Of a DNA stretch of 64,000 nucleotides, positions 23,561-35,463 are shown one piece after another. A program made the translations under genes and the position numbers. Every line of letters begins with the position of its first letter. Position 1 is the stretch's first letter. Source of the DNA: Lepidurus packardi (taxonomy: Eukaryota; Arthropoda; Branchiopoda; Notostraca; Triopsidae); contig JAKZAN010000004.1 of the NCBI GenBank assembly GCA_023053545.1, forward strand, positions 6,696,001 to 6,760,000, in the 5' to 3' direction. Below the pieces are notes generated by a model. It was not told where the DNA came from. It made no database searches and saw nothing but the letters and a program-made list of their open reading frames with translations.

Positions 23561-24107
23561 AAGTCTTTATAAAGGATGATCACCATGATAATTATCTCCT
23601 ATTTGTTGTCTATAGTCAATTAAGAATTAATATAATATGCGACATTAATACTTTGCATCTAAACTCCATTGAGCAAAAAGGGTTTAGGTGTATATAGTAA
23701 AATGGTATTAAATTCCTGAATTCATGAATAGTTATGAAAAGGCTACTACGCTTCTTTTCATTTATGTTTCGTTTCTATTAATCTATTCATTTCAGAATAG
23801 AGCGACGAATAAAATCCGGCTTTCATTCTATATAACACACGGGGGGAAGCTTTTAGCACAGCGGGCGATATCGGGGTGACTTGGAGAACTAGTGTAAAAG
23901 GGGTATTCTCACTATAAAGTAATTCCAACGTGATGTGTATGCCCTGCATGTGTCGTAGTTAGTTTCTTTAGCTTTTAGACTATTGTAATGAAACCCTCAG
24001 TTTCCAAAATGGGTATTCATAGGCAAAGCGCTTGTCATTTTCGGTCAGTCCATCTTTGGAACCCAAACGAAGTACGAGTGAGATTTTGAAGTACTGAAGA
24101 AGAAGCC

Positions 24108-25849
24108 ATGAATGTATTCCAACAACTAGCGTTTTTTTCTACTCTTTACTTTCTATTTATAAGTAAGTTATTTTTACATTTGTATTGTTATAAATATTAC
24201 TAAGTTAAATTAAGAGTTATTTCTAAAATGCATTGCTGTAAAGGACATGTCAATGGTGTTAGCACCAATGGTTATCTGCTTATTACAAATGTTTGCTACC
24301 AGAACAGTGTTAGTCTAACAGCTGCGAAAACAGGTGAGTCGTTTTTAATGCACTACATAATTCAAGCTCTGACGATTTTTTTGGGAAAGAGCTTATAAAT
24401 ATGGATGGCTTGGAATGTCGAAGACAATGTGCTACCAGAGAAAGTTGCAAGGCGTGTCACGTATTCACACACTCTGTCACGAAGAATCAAATTTGTCATT
24501 TGTACTTTAACAATCTATGTGACACAAACGAAGTAATGATGTACCAAAATTCGTACGTTACCAGTGGTTCTATTTGGGAAAAAATCTCTGGAGAGAATGT
24601 CAACAACGCAACGACTTGTAAAAACGAACAAAACTGCGTTATTTCGAATGGATTTCCTACTACAAGCACAGCTAGTTTGCCACCCTATTCTTTTACTAGT
24701 TTTGGTACTTCTGGTACAACTTCAGGTCAAGTGAATGGCATCTCAACGTACGGAAGTACTGCTGGGATTATGACTGGGGCTGCGCTTTTTAATGCTAGTA
24801 CTTCTCAGACGCCTGTTATTTTTTCCGTTGCTGAAACTAATAGTACTGAAAGTACTTTAAGTGCGTCGCCATCGTCGGTACAAAGCAGTCTAATAGGCAA
24901 TCAAACCACAGCTACAGCTACTGGAAATTCACCAACAGGTGAAAGTACGACAAGTTCCCCTACAACAGCCCCAATACCTGCCAGTTCAGCAATTGCAACT
25001 ACAATCTTTTCGACAGCTCAAAACACGGAGAGTCCCACTTCTATAATCTCGACATACACCAATCCGAAAATTTCAAATACCACCTCATCAACAATTCAAA
25101 GTACGACGACATCCATTATGATCGCCTCTACCACAGGGATTCCGACAACTACATCGAAACCTGCGGAACCTCGTCCCCGGACTTGTTGGGATTATTATGC
25201 GTACAATGGAACTCTTGACGGTAAGTTTTCGCTGAAGAGAGCAGTTAGGTTCATACTATTTCGTTTAGTACCTGGATATGGAGCACCAAGACTGATATGG
25301 CCCACGGGATTTTCCAACGGACCGAATGTCACTGCGTATTGTCGTAACGGCTATACTGCCATTATCCTTAATCATGTCGTTCTTGCCGGAACTTTTTCAA
25401 CATACGATAACAAAAATGACGTTACTGTTTTTGGGTCTACGACTCAAAGGCTCACAAGCACAAACACCACTGGCTGGAATGCATATATTTCAAGTATAAA
25501 CTTTTCAATCTTGTCTGCCTTAGTCAGGGCTAGCAATCGGACGTTATACTATGAGCAGCAAGCTGATCTTTCAGACGCAGTTGGCATATATTCTGGACTG
25601 GATATTGCACCTGACGGTACTCTTACCGTCCAAGGGAGTCTTCAAATATTTAAAGGGTCCCCTTCGAATGGGTTTTCTCCGCCTGTCATCAATAGCTCGT
25701 GGGTCAGTGGTACATGCGGATCATCCTTTTGGAAAATACCAGTCACATCAACCGATATCTGCAATCAAGCGACTAATCTCGTTCTGCCAGCTCAGAACCA
25801 GAAAGTTGGCGGAACGAATCGTCGCTACGTTGGTCTGGCTTTTAGATAA
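24108..25849 (+). CDS. Array gene B: closest relative of gene A
   Basis: Four exons, all phase 1: 24108-24162, 24244-24333, 24390-25220 and 25269-25849; 518 residues. Signal peptide, PAN-like module (nine cysteines), linker and C-terminal domain are as in gene A and nearly identical to it. The main difference is 27 extra residues in the Ser/Thr linker (ESPTSIISTYTNPK and following), so the linker changes length while both folded modules stay fixed. Intron 3 is again 48 bp and readable. The product should be secreted and heavily glycosylated. Substitutions in the C-terminal domain include GTFSTY where A has GFWQQY, next to the invariant DNKNDVTVFGS. Function is unknown. Confidence 0.85.
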
Positions 25850-26759
25850 AGATAACAAGATTTATTTTGTTATGAAGTTCTCGCATTACCGCAAGACCTG
25901 ACTGCTTTCAGAATTAATTCTAAAATATAATATAATCTATTACTTATTACACGGAAAACGTTATATTAAATCCTGTCTCTCTGAGCACACTTCATTTTCG
26001 ATAGACATAATTTTTACTGTCTTTACCCCAACTATACACCTCACTAAGTATCGTATCTTCTTCACGCAAAGTTTTATCTCCCAAAACTCTTCTTTACGTT
26101 GACAATCTCCAAATGTAAAATCGAATCCCTCTTTACTATTGTATAATTATAGTTTTTTGTTTCTTTTGGAAAATACCCTCAACATCCAAATAATCTATAC
26201 GCTTTTCTAAATTAGTACAGGAATAAGGAAACACTTGTGCTTCAATACCGCATTAGGTTTCCCTTAAATCGACGGGTTATAAATATGAGATATTTCACGC
26301 TGATCCGCTTGTATACGGCCTTCGAAATTTGTATCCTCATTTTTGCAAATGTATTTGAAAGTTGCGTGTTTTCGAACTTCCTTATATTTTCTATACTTCC
26401 TTATATTTTATATATTTTCGAATTACCTTATACAGTATTTACATACTCCTTTATATGTCCTTATAACCTTACCGGCACGGATCCTTTTTGGCATATTTTT
26501 TTTATTCACTGACACGCTTTCAGTCATAAAAAGGCAATAAATCACCAGTTAAAAGCTATAATGGTTGAAAATTTAGCTAAGCCCCTTTCTTTTCTGTCAA
26601 TCGATGTTCCCATTACACCCACTGAAAACAACAATACATACAAAATTCTTCAGTACAAAACATGGAACTTTTAGTGAATCGTCAAGCATGGCAAGTTTAT
26701 AAAGAAAATACTGTACTTCCATCTGGAAAAAATCGCTTATTGACCAAAATTGGAAAAAC

Positions 26760-28311
26760 TTGTATGCCTACGTGCTATCGGAACCCTGTTAGTCTTTCTT
26801 CTTCTAAAATAGGTACTTTCACTAGTACGACAAGCTGATATTTAACGATTTTCTCTAAGAAGAGCTGGTAAACATAGACGTACTTCAATGTCGACGAAAA
26901 TGCGCTCTTCTGGAGAATTGCAAGGCTTGTCAAATCTTTACACACTCTGTATCCCAATATCACGTTTGTAACCTGTACCTAGACAACATATGCGACTACA
27001 GCAACGTAACAATGTACTCTGATTCAAACGTTATCGACGGTTCTATCTGGGAGAAAATTCCCGGTGTTGTAATCAATAATGCGACGGCCTGTCGAAGCGA
27101 AGAAAACTGTGTTATAGATGCACCCACTACTACGCTTTTAAGTGAAACAGCGGATCCTCGGCCTCGGACTTGCTGGGATTACTATTTATACAACGGCACT
27201 TTTGATGGTAGGCGTTAATAATCTTGTAAAATAAGCTTTGATCCTTTACAAGAAACAAATAGTAGTTGATTATGGGACTCCACGACCAATCTGGCGCTCG
27301 GGATTTTCGAATGGAGAGAATAAAACGAAAAGACGAAAAACGTCTAGAAACGAAACGTCTAGAAACGAAAAGACGAAAAAGTAACGAAAAGACTTTCTCT
27401 GCACGTCCTCGCAATGGCATGGCGAGAAGATCCACTTTTTTTGAATCACTTAAGTTATTAAACTTCGCATAGCGATCAAAATGCCTACACCACGCTTCCC
27501 AATCGTCACTCGTACCACTAGAAAAAAATTCTGGTGCGAATTTGGGAGTGCGAATTTCGCTAGCATTTTGTCCTACCGACTGCGCCATTGTAACGCTTTC
27601 GTGCGTAGGCTAAGACTGACTGTATTAAAGTACATGGTTGCATATTTATACCTGGTCAAGAAGGTAAAAGGTTAATTAGTCAGGTCCTGGACGCTTAGTC
27701 AACATGGTCAACGTAGGTCAACCTCTGCATTAGTCACGTAGTCACAGTGTCAAGTCTCAAAGGGAATCAAGGACATAAGGAGGTTACAACATCACATTAA
27801 TTATACTACATATTGCCGCCAAGGTTATACGGCCATCCTCCTTAATTACGCCGTTTTAAGGTTTGGTTACGCCAATCAAAACGATGTTACTGTTTTTGGA
27901 TCGTTTAAGCAAAGGATTGACAAAACCAATACCACTGGTTGGAATGATTATGTATCAAGTATCAACTTCCCCATTCTGTCTGCCTTAGTGCAAATCAGTA
28001 ACCGCACGCTATACTACGAAAACGCAGGAGACATGACGGCTGCTGCTGCTACCTATAGTGGATTAGAAATAGCATCCGATGGTACTTTGACTATCGAAGG
28101 TAGTTTTCAGGTGGTTAAAGGCGCTCCTAAGAATGGCTTTATGCCACCTCTCATCCGCAGCTCGTTTGTGAGTAGCATGTGTGACTCGTTTTGGAGAATA
28201 CCTACGAATTCGACTAACATCTGCAATCAAAAAACGAACATGCTTTTACTATCTGAGATCCAGAGAGTTGCTTCTACTAACTTTCGCTTTGTATCTTTGG
28301 CTTTCAAATGA
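26760..28311 (+). pseudogene. Array pseudogene C, interrupted by a retroelement fragment
   Basis: Exon 2 is partial (about 26763-26811, CYRNPVSLSS). Exon 3 (about 26868-27208) is fully open, from VNIDVLQCRRKCALLENC to CWDYYLYNGTFDG, but has almost no linker. Exon 4 begins near 27268 (GTPRPIWRSGFSNG), is broken at about 27320 by an insertion of about 470 bp, and resumes near 27790, staying open to the normal family end (LAFK, stop at 28311). No signal exon was found. The C-terminal half still looks well preserved, so the insertion is probably not very old. Confidence 0.8.
27320..27790 (-). mobile_element. LTR-retrotransposon gag fragment inserted in array copy C
   Basis: On the minus strand an ORF starts at 27588 with MAQSVGQNASEIRTPKF and has FDRYAKFNNLSDSKKVDLL and LRGRAEKVF. 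This is the start of a Gag polyprotein of Gypsy-like retrotransposons that act on invertebrate genomes. Only the first 65 or so codons remain. Toward lower coordinates it runs into a short tandem repeat built on GAAACGTCTA (about 27325-27395). The sequence to 27790 would be the leader upstream of gag. No LTR, protease or polymerase is present. Limits are inferred from where exon 4 homology stops and resumes. Confidence 0.65.
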
Positions 28312-29299
28312 TCATTTAATAACGTTAACGTAGTCCAGAAATGATTTCCCAAATGAGTTAATATTCAATTATTGAACTTCGTTTGCTGACTTATTCAAAT
28401 TGACTGCTCCGTATGTGGAGACGTGTGTTTCTGTAGTTTTTCGTCCCTAACAAAGACGATTATTTAAGAAGTGCTACCATACATTCTTTAGATCTATAGG
28501 TTATATATGTAATAATGTAAAAAAAAATCAATAGATTGTCGAGAAATATGCGAAAACACTTTGCAAGGGCCCTTTCAGCACGCTAAAACGCTCGTTATTT
28601 ATAATAATATACAGTAGAATAATAATATACAAAGAACCCTCTCAAAATTTTAGTATAGAGAAGCTTTTAGTCGCCAAATGGCTCGAAGGAAAATACAAAT
28701 AATGTAGTAGACACGTTTTCTCATAAAACTGGCTATTTAAGGTGATCTGCCAGAAACGCAAAGCTTTTAAGCTTGGCAAACTATAAGTTCAGACTATGAG
28801 TTGCTAACATAAGTTCAAAATATAATTATATTACAATTAGTCTGACCGATAGATTGCAATTCAATGCAAACTTGGACATATCCTTGGCATTACTACTTTA
28901 CTTTCCATGACTGCATAACTACTTTGATAAATTGTATTTCCCTTAGATATGCTATAGATTTTTAGTTAAAAGCTAATAAACTACTTGGTCCAAAAGTGCA
29001 AACGGCTACGGGCTGTTACCTTACTTAAGCCTCATTCCATTAAAATAGTCGATATTCAGAATAAACACAATAGAAATAACGACAGTACAACCTTTCAATC
29101 TTTAGTACAAATCAGACGATTTTAGCGAGCGAGAAAGGAGGAAGTTTATGGAGCAGACAGGTTACACATAAAATTCGGTCGTTTACTAAGCTGGTACGCT
29201 TTAAGGCTCCGGTTAAGAAGTTTGGTCAGTCCAACTTTGGTTGCCACAAGTAAAACTATATATCAGGTTCCGACCGAAGAGGCTATAGAAATATCAATA
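28312..29299. other. Intergenic, upstream region of gene D
   Basis: No gene is seen here. The part 28852-29180 is a diverged copy of 30882-31200, and both lie just upstream of an intact array gene (D and E). This makes it a likely shared promoter region. Confidence 0.6.
28852..29180 (+). repeat. Duplicated upstream block, copy in front of gene D
   Basis: Similar over about 330 bp to 30882-31200. The best kept stretches are ATGCTATAGATT, AGTTAAAAGCTAATAAACTA, ACACAATAGAAATAAC and, nearest the gene, CGAGCGAGAAAG followed by GTTTATGGAGCAG. The last block may be a regulatory core. Confidence 0.7.
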
Positions 29300-30648
29300 A
29301 TGAATCAGTTCCTAGGCATAGAAAGTATCATCCTTGTAATTTTTTGCTACCTATATTTAGGTGAGTCCTTTGAAACGAGTAAATTTAATTGCTAAGTACA
29401 AAATTTGAATGTTTAATTTAATTGTTAGCGGATGGCACCAGTAATAGCAACAACGGCATACTCTTGGTCACCAGCCTTTGCTATCGGAACAGCGTTGGTT
29501 TAACTGTTCCGAATATAGGTGAGTTTTTCTCTTTTAGGTGGAATTTTTATTTTTACAAAATTTTTCCTACCAGAGCTCATAAACGTGAACGAATTGCAAT
29601 GTCGAAGGCATTGCGCTGTGCGCGAGAGTTGCAAGGCTTGTCAAGTGTTTATCCACTCCACTATCCAGCAGCGTCACGTTTGCAATCTGTACCTAGGCAG
29701 CATATGTGACTACAGTACCGTAACCATGTACTATAATTCAAACGTTGCTAACGGTACCATCTGGGAGAAGATTTCCGGCAACAGCATTAACAATGCTAGA
29801 ACTTGTACTAACCAAACAATTTGCAATTTTGCAACATCACTCCCCAGTATGAGCACTTCAAATGCGCCACTGCAAACAAAACAAACTACAAGCGTTACCA
29901 CCGTTACTACTGTTACTAGCAGTTCAGTGGTTGAGACTGCAACGCAGAAACCGGCGGAATCTCGACCTAGAACTTGCTGGGATTACCATTTACTTGACAG
30001 CACTTTTGAGAGTAACTTTTTTCTGAGAGTAAGAAGAGAAGGATTTTTTTTACCTTATTCATGTTCTTTGTAGATTTGGCTGTTCCACGAACCGTATGGC
30101 CTACGGGATTTTCGAACGGGACAAGCATTACAGTATATTGCAAAAATGGATACACGGTTATCCTCTCAAATTTTGCAAAATTAATTGTTTCGTTAGACCC
30201 GTATGTAGGGAATGAAGTAACGGTTTTCGGATCCACGACTCAAACAATAAACAAAGACGATCATATTGGCTGGAACAGTTATGTATCCAACATTAATTTC
30301 CCAATATTATCCGCTTTAGTCCGAATCAGTGACCGCACACTATACTATGAACAAGTTTTGGGGTGGCCATTTGAAGCAGGTACATATTCCGGACTGGACA
30401 TTACACCCACCGGGACCCTGACTGTCGAGGGTAATATCCAAGTGGCTTCTTCGCTCAGTACTCCGCCAGATATGTTTCCGCCGCCTCTTATCAACAGCAC
30501 ATTCGTCAATAGTACCTGTGGGTCTTTCTGGAAAATACCTACAACCTCAAGCGATATTTGTACTCAAACAACTAATATGCTTTTACTTTCTGGAGATCAA
30601 AAAGTCGCCGGAAGGCCAAGGTCCTTTATCACTCTTGCTTTTAAATAA
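29300..30648 (+). CDS. Array gene D: secreted PAN-like / novel C-terminal domain protein
   Basis: Four exons, all phase 1: 29300-29360, 29429-29518, 29574-30011 and 30074-30648; 387 residues. The signal peptide is MNQFLGIESIILVIFCYLYL. The PAN-like module has CYRNSVGL in exon 2 and CRRHCAVRESCKACQVF in exon 3, with all nine cysteines. The linker is short, about 50 residues rich in Thr and Ser (TSVTTVTTVTSSS). The C-terminal domain keeps TCWDYH, WPTGFSNGT, YCKNGYTVI, NEVTVFGST, TLYYEQ and YSGLDITPTGTLTVEG. Intron 3 (62 bp) is not frame-preserving. It is a subfamily I gene, clearly diverged from A and B, and probably secreted. Confidence 0.85.
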
Positions 30649-30881
30649 GCATAACAAGTTGGCAACCCAAGTTTGACTTATATCCGCGTTGTCCTAATCC
30701 TCCATTTGACTTTTTTCCTCCAAGTTTCTAACGGCTAAGGAAATATTTTTGAGTTACAGCTTTTCATTTGAGTGTGCACATTAACTCGCCGGTTTGCAAT
30801 CTAATACATGGGTATTTTACCCAACGCAAATGTTTCAACGGCGCTTCCAAAAATAAAATTTTATTACGATTAATGTGATCG

Positions 30882-31200
30882 TACATTGCAATTCAACGCA
30901 ACCTTGTGGATACAAGCTTGGCATCACAACTTTATGTTCCATGACTACACAACTACTACGATAGATTTTATTTCCCTTGGACATGCTATAGATTGCTAGT
31001 TAAAAGCTAATAAACTATTAGTCCAAAAGTGCCAACGGTTGTTACCTTACTTACGCCTCATTCATTAAGCAAGTCGATATTTTGAAACACAATAGAAATA
31101 ACAAGAACACAACCTTTTAATCTTAGTACAAAACAGCCGTTTTCCCGAGCGAGAAAGAAGGGAGTTTATGGAGCAGGCACGTTCGACATAAAACTCGGAC
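30882..31200 (+). repeat. Duplicated upstream block, copy in front of gene E
   Basis: Partner of 28852-29180. The CGAGCGAGAAAG...GTTTATGGAGCAG core ends about 170 bp before the gene E start codon, against about 150 bp for gene D. Confidence 0.7.
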
Positions 31201-31343
31201 GTTCAGAAAGTTGGGTATCGGCTTAATGCCATTGATCAACGTTGAGTGCAATTTACTATAAAGCTTTCCATAAGACTATGTTCAGAATTCTGGTCAGTTG
31301 AACTTCGGATCTCCAACGTGGTATGAGTTTGTCAAAGTCCGTC

Positions 31344-32787
31344 ATGAAAAGAGTCAAGAGCCTATTCATAGGCCAAGTCGTTCTAGCAACTTTTTTTGGA
31401 CTGGTTTTAAGTAAATTTTCATCTAACATAAATTTTACATCTAACATATTGTTTTCTTAAAAAATTACATTAATTTCTAGCCCCCGTTCATAGTATCGAA
31501 ACAAGTGGTAACACACTGATCACCAACACGTGCTACCGGAATGCTGTGGGTCTATCTGCTCCAAAAATAGGTGAGTTTTTCCTTACAAGAAATTAAAATT
31601 CTAAGAAGAATGTACCTGAAAAGAATTCGTGAACATGGATGCATTGCAATGTCGAAGACAATGCGCTACCCGGGAGAGTTGCAAGGCCTGTCACGTCTTC
31701 ACGCACTCGGTAATCCAAAACCAAGTTTGCCATCTGTACCAAGATAATATATGTGACAACGTAACAATGTACTATAACTCAAACGTGATGGATGGTTCGA
31801 TATGGGAAAAGATTTCCGGAAATGAAACCAACAACGTGTTCACGTGTCGTAATGACGGAAACTGCGATATCTCTCCGGAAATACCAACTATTGCTGCACC
31901 CAGTTTCAGTATTTCAATAAGTGTAGGTACTTTCGGTGGTACTTGGAATGAAACAGAAGGTTTCTCATTTGAATCTACAACAAATGCTGGGATAACGTTC
32001 AATAATGAAACTAGCCCACCACTGACAACGATAAATTCGGCGAATCCGGTCACAACAGAGGTACCAGTGGAAACACGACCACGGACTTGTTGGGATTACT
32101 ATGTACTTAACGGCACTCTTGACAGTAAGTTATGTTTTTGAACAAGTTCAAGTAAGAAATGTTTTTGAACAAGTCCAAAATTTTAAAATTATAGGTGGAT
32201 ATGGAACTCCACGGCCAGTATGGCCCTCCGGATTTGCCAATGGAACGAACATTACTGTATATTGTAAGCTAGGTTATACGGCCATCCTCATTAATTATGC
32301 CGTCTTGAGTACTGCTTGGTTGAACCCTTACGACAACAAAAACGACGTTACTGTTTTTGGATCTTTGAAACAAAGAATTGACACTACTAATAAGGCTGCT
32401 TGGAATGCTTATGTATCAGGGATCAATTTCCCCGTTCTGTCCTCTTTAGTGCGAATTAGTAACCGTACATTATACTACGAGAACGCCGGCGATCTTTCAG
32501 ATGCGTCCTGCACGTTCGCCGGACTTGATATAACACCTGATGGAATACTTTCCGTCGAAGGTAGTCGTCAAACAATTAGCGGAATCCCACCATACTTTTC
32601 TGGACTGCCAGTTATCAACAGCTCATTCGTAAACAGCACGTGCGGGTCTTTTTGGAGATTACCTGCAACATCTACAGACATCTGTAACCAAGAAACGAAC
32701 ATGCTCTTGCTAACTGATTGGCAGAAAACCGGCACTTGTTACAGCACTCAATGCTTTAATCGTTTCGTCGCCTTGGCTTTTAAATAA
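31344..32787 (+). CDS. Array gene E: secreted PAN-like protein with extra C-terminal cysteines
   Basis: Four exons, all phase 1: 31344-31410, 31481-31570, 31624-32124 and 32195-32787; 416 residues. The signal peptide is MKRVKSLFIGQVVLATFFGL. The PAN-like module has CYRNAVGL in exon 2 and CRRQCATRESCKACHVF in exon 3. The linker is less Thr-rich and includes acidic and Phe residues (GGTWNETEGFSFEST). The C-terminal domain keeps WPSGFANGTN, YCKLGYTAI, NDVTVFGS and DICNQ. It has three extra cysteines: one in DASCTFAGLD and two in GTCYSTQCF, an insertion just before the conserved end. This is the most cysteine-rich intact copy in subfamily I, possibly with a different disulphide pattern. Confidence 0.85.
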
Positions 32788-34099
32788 CAACAATGAATCC
32801 AATTACCACGACACCCTCTAAGAACCTCTAAGCACCCTCCTAAGGGTTTACCTCTAAGCACAAAAACCTTCGAGTCTATCTAGTACTAACGTCTCTTGTT
32901 TTGAATTACGATTAAGGATCCCATTCAGCTTAGCTTGTCACAGCCTATAGCTACACCGAACGTATTTTGTACGGTTCTGTATAAACGCGCAAGGAACTTG
33001 TTTATGCGTATAAAATGGCATGTAGGATACCTTTATAAAGAATTAAATCAATTTCCGTTCATTTGTTTCCTTTTCAAGAATTCAGTAAAAATATTGTCCA
33101 GGGCCTGGCAGTTTCCAAATTCTCAATTTTCCTTTTTTTCGCTAAGGTGGAAATTTAAATTGCATTTTTGAAATTAAGAAAAGTGAAAGCTGACATTCTT
33201 TTAGCATTCACATTATACCTACATTATATTCAATTATTACTGTCAAAACCTTGTGTACTTCTTATGTAAGAGTGCTTCTGAATTTCTATATATGCCGGGC
33301 AGAATAAAACCATGTAAGATTGCAAACCATACAGTAAACAACCGCATCATAACTGGGTTTCTTTACTTCTAGATACTACTGTTGGTTTCAAGTGACCTTT
33401 ATCGAAGCGTTGGCCTTGACTAATTCTAGGCCCTTGTGAATTTTTGCAAGTTTGGGAAGTGGGCGGGGGTAGGGGGTCGTGGTAAAGGTCGAGGCCATGG
33501 CAATTGAAGGGCCAACGTTGTGAGGAGGCTTCTTATTTTGGATTGCAAGGTCAGCTAGTACAAAAAGGCAGGCTAAGGTAAAGAGCAAGGCAGTGAAGCC
33601 TGAGTGCAGAGCAATACAAGCATTCAACTCGAACCATCCTGCAACAATATCAATTTGGTTTGTTTTTGCCTGACTAAGGTGCATTTAGATTGCACGATCT
33701 TTTGATGTCTTCTGATTGCTGGTATATAGAATAGAATATCCATAAACCCCAGATAAAAGGTACTAAACGACAACCAGCCGTTCGTTCTCTACACTACTTT
33801 GTATATTAAGCCATTTCATACTAGCAATAAATACCAAAGAAATATGATAATAACACCTTTTAAGCTAATAATGTAAACTCGGAAGCTTTTCGTCGTAAAA
33901 CGAGTAAAGCGTCAAAGGAATAAAAGGAGACTGAATCACTTTTGCTATAAAAAAAATGCTGAATATTACAAGGCTTAACAATACAAGGCTTACTCTTCAG
34001 GTGCGTCTTCAGGATATCGGTCAGTACAACTTGGAATCTCGCCAACGCAGTACAAGAGCAAGACTTGGAAGGATTATACTGAATCAAAGCACATCAAAC
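32788..34099. other. Intergenic between genes E and F
   Basis: No supported gene. A 98-codon minus-strand ORF (33388-33684) starts with ATG and has one strongly hydrophobic stretch followed by a basic Pro-rich tail. It is noted as a finding but not called. Confidence 0.45.
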
Positions 34100-35463
34100 A
34101 TGAACCCAATCCTAGCGATCACCTGGACAATTTCCTGTCTGTTTTTAAGTAAGTTTAATTGTTAAAACTTAATTACTAAGTAGTTTATTATGTAGTACCC
34201 GCCGATGGCATTAGCACGAACGGTTTCCTCCTAATCACAAACGCCTGCTACCAGAAAAGTGTTAGACTATATTCTTCAAAAATAAGTTAGTTGGTTACTT
34301 TGCTGAATATAGTTTTCTGATTAATTTTTGCCGGAAGCTCTGCTGCATATTAATGCCTTACGCTGTCGAAGGGATTGTGCAATTCGGGAGAGTTGCAAGG
34401 CTTGCCAAGCATTCAAGCATTCCATTTGGCGCTCCCAAGTTTGCATTTTGTATCTAAATAACTTATGCGACTACGATCAAGTATCGATGTACTACGATCT
34501 AAATGTTAGCGAGGGATTCATCTGGGAAAAGGTTTCCGGTGATAATATCAACAATGCAAAGACTTGCTACAGCGAAACAAACTGTTCCATCTCTACAGCA
34601 ATACCTATCATGAACGAGATTAGTCCAACATGGTCCTATGCCCAAAACATCGTAACAGACAACCAAACAATAAACACCCCCAAAGTGACGAATGCTTTTG
34701 CTAACACATCATTAATGCAGACGACTACGTCTAGTTCAGCTAGTTCTGCCTCAATGTCAACAATTCAGACTACAACCCAAAAACCTGTGCAGACTAAGCC
34801 CCGAACATGCTGGGATTATTACGCTTACAATAGGACTAACGACAGTAAGTTTTTATTCGAAAAAAAAATTAACTTCTTTATTACTAATTTATAGCATCGT
34901 TTCCAAATGCACGGTTGATATGGCCTACGGGCTTTCCTAACGGAACAAGTATGACAGTGTATTGTCGAAATGGTTATACGATCATCTTCTCAAATTACGC
35001 CGCACTAGTAAAATGGGGGTATGACAATAAAAATTATGTTACGGTTTTTGGATCCACCACACAAGTGATCGCCACAACCAACACGACTGGCTGGAAAGCT
35101 TATGTATCCAATGTGGATTTTCCCACCCTGTCCACCTTGGTCCGGATTAGCAATCGTACCCTGTACTACGAGCAAGGCTGGGATTCTGTAGATGCAACTG
35201 GCACGTACTCTGGACTAGATATTGCGCCTGATGGAACTCTAACAGTCCAAGGGAATTTAGAAGTGGTTAGAGGCTCCCCATCAAATGGATTTTCCCCGCC
35301 TCTCATCAACAGCCCGTTTGTCAGCAGCACGTGTGGTTCTTTCTGGAAAATACCAACAACGTCAACAGACATTTGCAATCAAATTACTAACATTCTATTG
35401 CTAGCAGAGAATCAGAAAGTTGGCGGAGACAATCGCCGATTTATCACCCTTGCTTTCACATGA
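34100..35463 (+). CDS. Array gene F: secreted PAN-like / novel C-terminal domain protein
   Basis: Four exons, all phase 1: 34100-34148, 34196-34285, 34338-34844 and 34895-35463; 404 residues. The signal peptide is short (MNPILAITWTISCLFL). The PAN-like module has CYQKSVRL in exon 2 and CRRDCAIRESCKACQAF in exon 3, with nine cysteines. The linker is Ser/Thr-rich (SSSASSASMSTIQTTTQ). The C-terminal domain has TCWDYYAYNRTND, WPTGFPNGTS, YCRNGYTII, VTVFGSTT, TLYYEQGW and YSGLDIAPDGTLTVQG. Introns are very short (46 to 52 bp). The acceptor before exon 3 has a weak pyrimidine tract. An AATAAA follows six bases after the stop (35469-35474), so the 3' UTR may be very short. Confidence 0.85.

Larger units (their letters stand above)
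20120..23600 (+). repeat. Segmental duplication, unit 1 (gene A + P1)
   Basis: Upstream flank, gene A, its 3' flank and pseudogene P1 recur in the same order as flank, gene B, 3' flank and broken copy C from about 23625 to 28311. Shared landmarks include the CATTTATGTTTCGTTTCTAT block upstream (20250 and 23759) and the block around CCTTTTTGG plus TATAATGGTTG downstream (22345-22430 and 26480-26570). Edges are approximate. Confidence 0.8.
23625..28311 (+). repeat. Segmental duplication, unit 2 (gene B + broken copy C)
   Basis: Second copy of the unit starting near 20120. It is longer because copy C keeps a full exon 4 and carries a retroelement insertion of about 470 bp. Edges are approximate. 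Confidence 0.75.

Noticed and set aside
27266..27675. Plus-strand ORFs in array copy C
   Set aside because: They are the reverse of the gag fragment and of its adjacent short repeat.
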